Source of the DNA: an uncultured Caulobacteraceae bacterium
GTDB taxonomy: Bacteria > Pseudomonadota > Alphaproteobacteria > Caulobacterales > TH1-2
Reading direction: 5' to 3'
Assembly (NCBI GenBank): GCA_937967425.1
Contig: CALBST010000443.1
Location: 1-5,155, forward strand
DNA: 5,155 nucleotides
The notes below the pieces were generated by a model, which searched no databases, was not told the origin of the DNA, and saw only the letters and a program-made list of their open reading frames with translations. The first letter of the stretch is position 1. The number at the start of each line of letters is the position of its first letter. Shown here piece by piece: positions 1-5,155 of the stretch. Position numbers and translations under genes: made by a program.

Positions 1-79
1 AGGCGTCTTGCTGAGCATCCAAGAGCGCCTGCAGATTTGAACCTCTGCCGGAAATTAGAACCGCGACGCGCTTCTTCAT
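1..79 (-). CDS. purN: Phosphoribosylglycinamide formyltransferase, N-terminal fragment (partial)
   Basis: This is the start of GAR transformylase, which transfers a formyl group from 10-formyl-THF to glycinamide ribonucleotide in cytosolic de novo purine synthesis. Only 26 codons are visible before the left edge. They read MKKRVAVLISGRGSNLQALL and then DAQQDA. The SGRGSNLQALL segment is the conserved first strand, phosphate-binding loop and helix of the PurN family. The gene lies downstream of purM on the same strand, the usual purM-purN order, with a 166-bp gap filled by a hairpin repeat. The start is uncertain: ATG at 79 fits the family N-terminus, but in-frame GTG (82-80) and TTG (88-86) lie just upstream. 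The clearest Shine-Dalgarno, GGGGAGG at 102-96, is 16 nt from the ATG and 7 nt from the TTG. Identity is confident despite the short length. Confidence 0.9.
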   Translation of the reverse strand, partial: MKKRVAVLISGRGSNLQALLDAQQDA

Positions 80-95
80 CACGAACAACGTCCGT

Positions 96-226
96 CCTCC
101 CCCGCCATGGGGAGGTGTCGCGTGCGAGAGCACGCGACGGAGGGGCGGGCGCCATTGTTTGCAGAATCCCGCGCCGCCCCCTCAGTCAGCGCTTCGCGCT
201 GCCAACTCCCCCTATCGGGTGAGCAC
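96..226 (+). repeat. Hairpin-rich intergenic repeat, copy 1 (purM-purN gap)
   Basis: This GC-rich structured element fills most of the 166-bp gap between purM and purN. In order it has: stem CCTCCCC (96-102) with GGGGAGG (109-115); a perfect 9-bp stem GTCGCGTGC (117-125) with GCACGCGAC (130-138), closed by a GAGA loop; the block GGAGGGG (139-145); a spacer; the block CCCCCTCAGTCAG (177-189); a 6-bp stem CAGCGC (187-192) with GCGCTG (196-201); and a degenerate CTCCCCC...GGGTGAG end (206-223). The same order occurs in the copy at 2435-2552, and the CCCCCTC(A/G)GTCAG block matches at 12 of 13 bases. The flanking genes are on the minus strand, so they read this copy in the opposite sense to the way hdaA reads copy 2. 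There is no ORF of a transposase and no clear target-site duplication. It is probably an interspersed non-coding repeat; its exact ends are uncertain. Confidence 0.75.
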
Positions 227-245
227 GGGCTTTTTTCGATGAGCA

Positions 246-1277
246 CTAAACTGCCTTCAGCACACCGATCTTGAAAGCTTGCTCGCCGGCGGCATTCAGC
301 TTCGCGATGACGTCGTCAGCCTTCGCCGGCTCAACCACCAGGATCATGCCGATCCCTAGATTGAACGTGCGGCGCATGTCGGCTTCCGGGACGCCGCCTG
401 TGCTTTGCAGCCACTCGAACACGGCAGGACGCTTCCACGCGTTCCAGTCGAAGTCAGCTTCCAGGTGATCCGGCAGCGCGCGCGGCGTGTTCTCGACCAA
501 GCCACCGCCGGTGATGTGCGCAGCGCCCTTTGCGAGCTTTGCATCAAAGATTGGCTTCAGCGCTTTCGCGTAGATGCGCGTCGGCGTCAGCAGTGCTTCG
601 GCCAGCGTCTTGCCGCTCGCGAACGGCGCGGGCGCATCCCAGGCGAGGCCAGAACGCTCAACCACTTTGCGCACGAGCGAGTAGCCGTTCGAGTGCGGGC
701 CGCTGGAGGCGATGCCGACGATCACATCGCCGGCTTTCATCTCGTCGGTGCGTGGCAGCAGTGTTCCGCGCTCAGCGGCGCCAACCGAGAAGCCGGCCAG
801 ATCGTAGTCGCCCTTGCCGTACATGCCGGGCATCTCGGCGGTTTCGCCGCCGGCCAAAGCGGCGCCCGCTTGGCGGCAGCCTTCGGCGATGCCTTGCACC
901 ACGAGCGCGGCCTCGTCGGCGTTGAGTTTTCCGGTCGCGTAATAGTCGAGGAACATCAGCGGCTCGGCGCCCTGGGCCGAGAGGTCGTTCACGCACATGG
1001 CGACGAGGTCGATGCCGACTGTCTCGTGGCGCCCGCTCTCGATCGCGATCTTGAGTTTGGTGCCGACGCCATCGGTGGTGGCTAGGAAGATCGGATCCTT
1101 GAATCCGGCGGCTTTCGGGTCGAATGCGCCGGCGAATCCGCCCAAAGACCCGTCCGCGCCGGGGCGGGCTGTGGATTTGGCCGCCGGCTTGATGAGTTCG
1201 ACCAGGCGTTCGCCCTCGTCGATATCCACACCGGCGTCGCGATAGGTAAGGCCGTTTGTTCCCGGGGTATTGGTCAC
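246..1277 (-). CDS. purM: Phosphoribosylformylglycinamidine cyclo-ligase (AIR synthetase)
   Basis: PurM carries out the ATP-dependent closure of FGAM to 5-aminoimidazole ribonucleotide in cytosolic purine synthesis. The protein is complete and collinear with the family. Numbered from the GTG start, it has [13 protein letters not shown] at 8-20, the nucleotide-binding [10 protein letters not shown] at 67-76, [12 protein letters not shown] at 88-99, and GGETAEMPG at 143-151. These are followed by the [17 protein letters not shown] and FNLGIGM segments. I chose GTG at 1277 (343 aa, close to the roughly 345 aa of E. coli PurM). An in-frame ATG at 1340 would add 21 residues (MSGDPTRRG...) with no family character and would run through the divergent promoter region to within 12 bp of the opposite gene's ATG. 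The Shine-Dalgarno for the GTG is weak (GGA at 1288-1286, 8 nt away). purN follows on the same strand with no T-run terminator between them, so they are probably co-transcribed. Confidence 0.96.
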   Translation of the reverse strand: MTNTPGTNGLTYRDAGVDIDEGERLVELIKPAAKSTARPGADGSLGGFAGAFDPKAAGFKDPIFLATTDGVGTKLKIAIESGRHETVGIDLVAMCVNDLSAQGAEPLMFLDYYATGKLNADEAALVVQGIAEGCRQAGAALAGGETAEMPGMYGKGDYDLAGFSVGAAERGTLLPRTDEMKAGDVIVGIASSGPHSNGYSLVRKVVERSGLAWDAPAPFASGKTLAEALLTPTRIYAKALKPIFDAKLAKGAAHITGGGLVENTPRALPDHLEADFDWNAWKRPAVFEWLQSTGGVPEADMRRTFNLGIGMILVVEPAKADDVIAKLNAAGEQAFKIGVLKAV

Positions 1278-1301
1278 GTGATGAGTCCAGAAGCCGCCAC
1301 A

Positions 1302-1330
1302 TTGATAGGCGATTCCGCGCCGGGTAGGGT
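1302..1330 (+). promoter_or_regulatory. Candidate sigma-70-type promoter for the DUF2066-hdaA-ppk1 unit
   Basis: The 75-bp divergent gap contains TTGATA (1302-1307) and, after exactly 17 nt, TAGGGT (1325-1330). This would place transcription start near 1337, about 16 nt before the ATG at 1353. The -35 match is good and the -10 match is poor. On the opposite strand the same -35 bases read TATCAA, which could serve as a weak -10 for purM, so the two directions might compete. This is a motif match only. Confidence 0.35.
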
Positions 1331-1352
1331 CTCCCGACACCGAGGTTCAGTA

Positions 1353-2423
1353 ATGAAATTTCCGCCTTTGGCAGCGTTTGCCGCTGTTTTCCTTGCCGCC
1401 TTGTGCGCGTTCGCGCCCGGCGCGGCAAGCGCCCAGGGGCGCGACAATGTCTACGCTGTCTCGGGTGTGCATGTGGATGAAACCGCCGCCAACGCGGCCG
1501 CGGCCCAGCAGGCGGGTCTAGCGGCCGCGCAGCGGGTAGGGTTCGAGCGCCTCGTCCGCCGCCTCACCATCCCGGACGAATTGGCCCAGCGCGGCGTGCC
1601 GCAAGTGGAAACGGCAACCCTCGATCGTCTCGTCTCCAGTGTCGACGTGGAGGAGGAGCGCCGCTCCGGCACGCGCTATATCGGCCGCCTCACCGTGCGC
1701 TTCGATCCGTCCGGCGTGCGCACCCTGCTGCGCCAATTCAACTTGACCGTCGTCGATACGCGCACCTCGCCGGTGCTCGTCGCGCCGCTCGTTGTCGACG
1801 GAACGCCTGAAGAGACAGCCGCGCTGTGGCGCGAGGTTTGGGCCAATGGCGGCTATGGCGACGAACTCGTCCCGCTTGCGACGGCGCCTGTCGAACTGCG
1901 CGGCGCGCCCGCTTGGCAAAGCGCCAGCAGCTTTGCGAGCCAAGCCGCCGCCGCGTCAGCCCTCTACGCAACCCTGCGCGTGCAAGGCTCAACTGCGACG
2001 GCGACGCTCGTGGAAGTCGACGCCAACGCGACCCGTCAGCGCGGCGAAGTCACCGCGCGCGTGAACGGCGAAGATGCCGCCGCGCTCCGCGCCGCGCTCT
2101 CCTCGCTGACGCAGCAAGCCAGCGAACGCATTCAGAATGAGTGGAAAGGCCGCGTCGCCACCGGCGGCGGTCAGCGCGGGCGCATCAACGCGTCGGCGCT
2201 TTATACGAGCCAAGCGCAGTGGCAGCAGATCAAGGACGCGCTCGAAGCTGCCGCGCAAACGCTAATCTCGGAAATCCGCATTGAAGCGGTGGGCCGCCAA
2301 GGCGCACTCGTCTCGTTTTCGTTCGTGGGCGATCGCAACCAGCTCGCGGTCGAATTGCAGCGCCGCGGCATCGCCCTCGCCGACACCGCTCAGGGGCCAA
2401 CGCTCCGCGTCGCGGCGAGGTGA
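1353..2423 (+). CDS. DUF2066 domain-containing exported protein
   Basis: The product is a 356-aa protein of unknown function. Residues 1-27 look like a Sec signal peptide: a K at position 2, a hydrophobic Ala/Leu/Phe stretch at 6-21, and a likely signal peptidase I site after Ala-Ser-Ala (25-27), giving a mature periplasmic N-terminus QGRDN. The mature part begins VYAVSGVHVDETAANAAAA, followed by a helix with VGFERLVRRLT (62-72) and the strand and helix YIGRLTVRFD...VRTLLRQ (109-128). That pattern matches what I recall of DUF2066 proteins encoded beside purM and hda. No catalytic motif or transmembrane segment is visible after the signal peptide. The ATG at 1353 is chosen because it starts the signal peptide and has GAGG at 1342-1345, 7 nt upstream. 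The longer in-frame reading from GTG 1278 adds 25 residues with no signal-like features. The family assignment is from memory of the pattern and context. Confidence 0.8.
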   Translation: MKFPPLAAFAAVFLAALCAFAPGAASAQGRDNVYAVSGVHVDETAANAAAAQQAGLAAAQRVGFERLVRRLTIPDELAQRGVPQVETATLDRLVSSVDVEEERRSGTRYIGRLTVRFDPSGVRTLLRQFNLTVVDTRTSPVLVAPLVVDGTPEETAALWREVWANGGYGDELVPLATAPVELRGAPAWQSASSFASQAAAASALYATLRVQGSTATATLVEVDANATRQRGEVTARVNGEDAAALRAALSSLTQQASERIQNEWKGRVATGGGQRGRINASALYTSQAQWQQIKDALEAAAQTLISEIRIEAVGRQGALVSFSFVGDRNQLAVELQRRGIALADTAQGPTLRVAAR

Positions 2424-2434
2424 TTGTGCAAACT

Positions 2435-2456
2435 CCTCCCCCGCTTGCGGGGGAGG
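2435..2456 (+). other. Strong hairpin just after the DUF2066 gene (5' end of repeat copy 2)
   Basis: CCTCCCCCGC (2435-2444) is a perfect inverted repeat of GCGGGGGAGG (2447-2456), separated by two bases, and begins 12 nt after the TGA stop. No T-run follows, so it is not a canonical intrinsic terminator. In RNA it could protect the upstream 3' end, or mark a processing or partial-attenuation point before hdaA. Confidence 0.7.
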
Positions 2457-2545
2457 TGCTGAGCGAAGCGAAGCGGAGGGAGACGTTTTGCAACGCTTGG
2501 CGCACTCCCCCCTCGGTCAGCTCCGCTGACAGCTCTCCCGCGCGC

Positions 2546-2552
2546 GGGGGAG
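2546..2552 (+). promoter_or_regulatory. hdaA Shine-Dalgarno inside a hairpin arm
   Basis: GGGGGAG (2546-2552) is the only clear ribosome binding site before the hdaA ATG at 2557, with a tight spacing of 4 nt. It forms the 3' arm of the terminal stem of repeat copy 2 (2533-2542 with 2543-2552). In mRNA the site would therefore be paired unless the stem is melted or bound by ribosomes or protein. The sequence and pairing are seen directly; any effect on translation is inferred. Confidence 0.6.
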
Positions 2553-2556
2553 CATC

Positions 2557-3249
2557 ATGAGCGCCGACCAGCCCCGCCTGTTTGAGTTCCGCATGGGCGA
2601 TCGCTCGCCCGACAGACTCGTGGTGGCCGAAGCAAACCGCGACGCAGCCAAGCTGCTGACCGATTGGCGCGCCTGGCCGCATGGGGCGCTGGCGATCTCT
2701 GGTCCTTCGGGCGCGGGCAAAACGCACCTCGCTCTGGCCTGGGCGCTGGAGGTCAACGCCCGCCAGGTCTCCGCCCTTGCCCCCGCCGAGGACGCCGCCG
2801 CGATTTTCCGCGACGCGGACGGCCGCCTCTTTATCGACGATGCCGATGCCGAGCGGGACGAGGCCATGCTCTGGCGCGTGCTGGATATGGCCCGGGCCGA
2901 ACGCGGCGCGGTGCTGTTGGTGGGAACTCAGCCGCCTTCCGCCTGGCGCGTCGAGACCCCGGATCTCCGCTCCCGGCTCGTATCTTTACCGGTCGCTAAG
3001 CTTGGTGAGCCGGATGAAGCGCTGATGGACGTGGTTTTGCGTCGGATTTGTCGCGAGAAATTCATTCAATTGAGTGATGATGCCGCCAAATACCTCGTGC
3101 GGCGGCTCCCTCGCACCTTCGCAGCGGCCCAAGCCTGGGCGGCGGCGCTGGACGAAGAGCTGGTGCGCGGGGCCAAGCCTGTCACGACGGTGATCGCCAA
3201 GCGAGCGCTGGAAAAGATGCAGGCGCGTTGGGCTGGTGGAGACGGTTAA
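2557..3249 (+). CDS. hdaA: HdaA, DnaA regulatory inactivator (AAA+ Hda homologue)
   Basis: HdaA is a cytosolic AAA+ protein that, with the DNA-loaded sliding clamp DnaN, stimulates ATP hydrolysis by DnaA and so prevents re-initiation of replication (RIDA). The 230-aa length is normal for Hda, which is a DnaA AAA+ domain without the DNA-binding domain. Seen in order: a QPRLF stretch at 5-9 that fits a QxxLF clamp-binding motif; Walker A GPSGAGKT at 49-56; Walker B LFIDDAD at 91-97 with Asp94-Asp95; a sensor-1-like LLVGTQPP at 120-127; LRSRL at 137-141, whose Arg140 corresponds to the Box VII arginine finger of Hda/DnaA; and a lid with LPRTF (184-188), whose Arg186 is a plausible sensor-2 residue. 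The start lies directly after the repeat-derived ribosome binding site. ppk1 follows after 3 bp. A DnaA-like loader of another type is possible but unlikely given the length and the lack of a DNA-binding domain. Confidence 0.92.
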   Translation: MSADQPRLFEFRMGDRSPDRLVVAEANRDAAKLLTDWRAWPHGALAISGPSGAGKTHLALAWALEVNARQVSALAPAEDAAAIFRDADGRLFIDDADAERDEAMLWRVLDMARAERGAVLLVGTQPPSAWRVETPDLRSRLVSLPVAKLGEPDEALMDVVLRRICREKFIQLSDDAAKYLVRRLPRTFAAAQAWAAALDEELVRGAKPVTTVIAKRALEKMQARWAGGDG

Positions 3250-3252
3250 CAG

Positions 3253-5155
3253 ATGGCGAAGCCGCGTAAGAAAACGCGCGCCACGGCGCAGAACACGCCG
3301 TTGCTGAATGATCCCAAGAGGTTCATCAACCGCGAGCTCGCTTGGCTCGCCTTTAACACGCGCGTGTTGGAAGAGGCCGAGAACCAAAAGCATCCGCTCT
3401 TAGAGCAGCTGCGCTTCCTTTCGATCTCCGCTTCCAACCTCGACGAATTCTACATGGTCCGCGTCGCCGGCTTGCACGAGCAAGTGAAGGCGGGCGTCAC
3501 CACGCCCTCGAATGATGGCCTCACCCCGAGCGAACAGCTGGCGCGTGTTCACGCCGCCGCCGTGAGCCTAATGGAGCGTCAGCAGGACCGCTGGCGTTCG
3601 CTGCGTGTCGATCTGCGCGGCGCCGGCATTTCGGTGCTCGATCCGGAAGAGCTTACGGATGAAGAACGTCGCTTTCTGAAGCCGTTGTTCATGGCGGAAG
3701 TATTCCCGCTGCTGACGCCGCTCGCAGTCGACCCCGCGCACCCGTTCCCGTTCATTCCGAACCTAGGATTCGCCATCGCGCTGAAACTCAAGCGTCGAAG
3801 CGATGGCCGGGCGCTGAACGCCTTGATCCCGGTGCCGAGTCAAGTCGCGCGCTTCATCGACGTGACTCCGGCGCACCCGCAGACTGACCTCGCACCAGGC
3901 GAGCGTCCGCAGCGGCGCTTCTTGACGCTCGAGCACACGATCGGCTTGTTCCTGGACGAACTCTTCCCTGGCTACATCGTCGAAGCGCAAGGCGCATTCC
4001 GCGTCGTGCGCGATAGCGACATCGAAATCCAGGAAGAGGCCGAAGATCTCGTGCGCGAGTTCGAGGCACGCCTGAAAGAGCGCCGCCTGGGCGATATCGT
4101 GCGCCTGAAGATCGAAGCCTCGATGCCCGAAGACCTGCGCGCCTTCATCATGCGCGAACTGGAAGCTGACGCGAGGGACGTGATCATCGTCGAGGGCATG
4201 TTGGGGCTTGTGGCGCTTTCGGCGTTGGTCAGCGAAGACCGGCCGGACCTCAAGTTCCCGCGTTACGAGCCGCGCTTCCCGGAACGGATCAAGGATTTCG
4301 GCGGTGACTGCTTCGCCGCGATCCGCGCCAAGGACATGCTGGTCCACCACCCGTTCGAGTCGTTCGACTCCGTGGTGCAGTTCGTGCGCCAAGCAGCGGC
4401 CGATCCAGCCGTCGTCGCCATCAAGCAGACGCTCTACCGCACCTCGCGCGATTCACCGATCGTCGCCGCGCTGGTCGCCGCCGCTGAAGCCGGCAAGAAC
4501 GTCACCGCTTTGATTGAGTTGAAGGCGCGCTTCGACGAAGAGACCAACCTGCATGTCGCGCGCAAGCTCGAAGCCGCCGGTGCTTCGGTGGTCTATGGGT
4601 TCATCGATTTCAAAACCCACGCCAAGGTGAGCTTGGTCGTGCGGCGCGAAGCGGAAGGCTTGCGCACCTACACCCACTTCGGCACCGGCAATTATCACCC
4701 GATCACGGCGCGCATCTACACCGACCTCTCGCTCTTCACCTGCGATCCGGCGCTGGGGCGCGACGCCAACCGTCTGTTCAATTTCGTGACCGGTTACGCA
4801 AAGCCCGCCGAACTCGAAAAGATCGCGATGTCGCCGATCAATTCGAAGGCGACGCTCTTGGCGTTGATCGAGGATGAGATCGAGCATGCCCGCGCCGGCC
4901 GTGGCGGCTCGATCTGGGCCAAACTCAATGCGCTCGTGCATCCCGAAATCATCGATGCGCTTTATCGCGCTTCGAACGAAGGCGTGAAAATCGAACTCGT
5001 GGTGCGCGGTATCTGCTGCCTGCGTCCGGGCGTTCCCGGCATGAGCGAAAACATCCGCGTCAAATCGATCGTCGGGCGCTTCCTGGAGCACGCGCGCATC
5101 GTCTGTTTCGGCGCCGGGTCGAAGCTCCCGAACCCACGCGCGAAAGTCTACATTT
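3253..5155 (+). CDS. ppk1: Polyphosphate kinase 1, 3'-truncated by the window edge
   Basis: PPK1 reversibly polymerises the gamma-phosphate of ATP into inorganic polyphosphate through a phosphohistidine; the enzyme is membrane-associated in E. coli. The frame is open for 634 codons with no stop; family proteins are about 690-720 aa, so roughly 80 codons lie beyond the window. After a basic N-terminal tail ([11 protein letters not shown]) come FINRELAWL (24-32), [14 protein letters not shown] (61-74), [10 protein letters not shown] (163-172), HHPFESF (365-371), AIKQTLYR (389-396), [11 protein letters not shown] (422-432), KTHAK (454-458), THFGTGNYH (474-482) and RGICCLRPG (585-593). His456 matches the phosphorylated His435 of E. 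coli and His613 matches His592; both pairs are 157 residues apart. Arg396, Arg426 and Tyr489 match E. coli Arg375, Arg405 and Tyr468 at the same +21 offset, so all visible active-site residues are intact. It starts 3 bp after the hdaA stop; GGAG (3238-3241) inside hdaA is 11 nt upstream, suggesting translational coupling. Confidence 0.97.
   Translation, partial: MAKPRKKTRATAQNTPLLNDPKRFINRELAWLAFNTRVLEEAENQKHPLLEQLRFLSISASNLDEFYMVRVAGLHEQVKAGVTTPSNDGLTPSEQLARVHAAAVSLMERQQDRWRSLRVDLRGAGISVLDPEELTDEERRFLKPLFMAEVFPLLTPLAVDPAHPFPFIPNLGFAIALKLKRRSDGRALNALIPVPSQVARFIDVTPAHPQTDLAPGERPQRRFLTLEHTIGLFLDELFPGYIVEAQGAFRVVRDSDIEIQEEAEDLVREFEARLKERRLGDIVRLKIEASMPEDLRAFIMRELEADARDVIIVEGMLGLVALSALVSEDRPDLKFPRYEPRFPERIKDFGGDCFAAIRAKDMLVHHPFESFDSVVQFVRQAAADPAVVAIKQTLYRTSRDSPIVAALVAAAEAGKNVTALIELKARFDEETNLHVARKLEAAGASVVYGFIDFKTHAKVSLVVRREAEGLRTYTHFGTGNYHPITARIYTDLSLFTCDPALGRDANRLFNFVTGYAKPAELEKIAMSPINSKATLLALIEDEIEHARAGRGGSIWAKLNALVHPEIIDALYRASNEGVKIELVVRGICCLRPGVPGMSENIRVKSIVGRFLEHARIVCFGAGSKLPNPRAKVYI

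Larger units (their letters stand above)
2435..2552 (+). repeat. Hairpin-rich intergenic repeat, copy 2 (DUF2066-hdaA gap)
   Basis: This is the second copy of the element seen at 96-226, and it fills nearly all of the 133-bp gap. It has: a 10-bp stem (2435-2444 with 2447-2456); a GCGAAGCGAAGCG tract (2463-2475) where copy 1 has its 9-bp hairpin; the block GGAGGG (2475-2480); a spacer; CCCCCTCGGTCAG (2508-2520); the perfect stem GTCAGC (2516-2521) with GCTGAC (2525-2530); and the end stem CTCTCCCGCG (2533-2542) with CGCGGGGGAG (2543-2552), which has a single T-G pair. The final GGGGGAG is 4 nt from the hdaA ATG. Copy 2 is better preserved at its outer stems than copy 1. Confidence 0.8.

Noticed and set aside
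37..222. 61-codon plus-strand reading frame over the purN start and repeat copy 1
   Set aside because: It overlaps the purN start on the other strand and then runs through the hairpin repeat. Its Arg/Pro-rich product is what the inverted repeats would give by chance.
214..236. Possible intrinsic terminator ending in TTTTTT on the plus strand near the purM stop
   Set aside because: The sequence before the T-run has only a 3-4 bp potential stem, not adjacent to the Ts, and no plus-strand gene ends there. On the purM strand the run is A6.
220..246. Direct repeat TGAGCAC at 220-226 and 240-246
   Set aside because: It is only 7 bp with 13 bp between the copies, so it flanks nothing large enough to be an insertion. 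It is likely chance or a trace of local duplication.
405..1085. 226-codon plus-strand reading frame opposite purM
   Set aside because: It lies wholly antisense to a complete, well-conserved purM. It has no recognisable motif and is rich in Arg/Ala/Gly, as expected of the complementary frame of a GC-rich gene.
1278..1352. 25-residue upstream extension of the DUF2066 protein from GTG 1278
   Set aside because: It would place the signal peptide internally and erase the promoter gap. The ATG at 1353 has a well-placed GAGG.
2281..2529. Small plus-strand frame running from the end of the DUF2066 gene into repeat copy 2
   Set aside because: It is out of frame with the DUF2066 protein, has no own ribosome binding site, and its last third is translated repeat.
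3763..4392. 209-codon minus-strand reading frame opposite ppk1
   Set aside because: It is a mirror frame of a conserved ppk1 coding segment, with a His/Asp/Arg-rich composition and no domain signal.
4453..5091. 212-codon minus-strand reading frame opposite ppk1
   Set aside because: As for the other antisense frames, ppk1 codons and active-site residues are intact here and the mirror frame shows no family features.

Overview
The window is high-GC DNA from an alphaproteobacterium, most likely in or near the Caulobacterales/Hyphomonadales. This rests on the neighbourhood purN–purM / DUF2066 protein / hdaA / ppk1, the HdaA-type (alphaproteobacterial) Hda homologue, and GC-rich hairpin repeats between genes of the kind seen in that group. 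The assignment comes from gene content and recall, not from a search. All of the genes are chromosomal housekeeping genes, with no sign of phage, IS, CRISPR or defence genes.

Layout. On the minus strand, purM (1277 to 246) is followed, after a 166-bp gap, by the first 26 codons of purN (79 to 1, running off the left edge). Together they encode two enzymes of de novo purine synthesis. A 75-bp divergent region (1278-1352) holds the probable promoters. On the plus strand it leads to a secreted DUF2066 protein (1353-2423), then a 133-bp gap, then hdaA (2557-3249), a DnaA-inactivating AAA+ protein. Three bases later comes ppk1 (3253 to beyond the right edge), polyphosphate kinase, whose last roughly 80 codons are missing.

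The two larger intergenic gaps hold related copies of a hairpin-rich repeat of about 120-130 bp (96-226 and 2435-2552). In both, the outer G-rich arm lies just upstream of the next gene's start codon. At hdaA it supplies the only clear Shine-Dalgarno sequence, and that sequence is inside a 10-bp hairpin arm. This repeat, and its possible effect on translation of a replication regulator, is the most interesting signal. I see no new multi-gene system.

Functionally, the plus-strand cluster puts control of replication initiation (HdaA) in an apparent transcription unit with polyphosphate synthesis (PPK1). The minus-strand cluster supplies purine nucleotides. The physical linkage of purMN, DUF2066 and hda is, from memory, shared with gammaproteobacteria, so it is probably an old arrangement.
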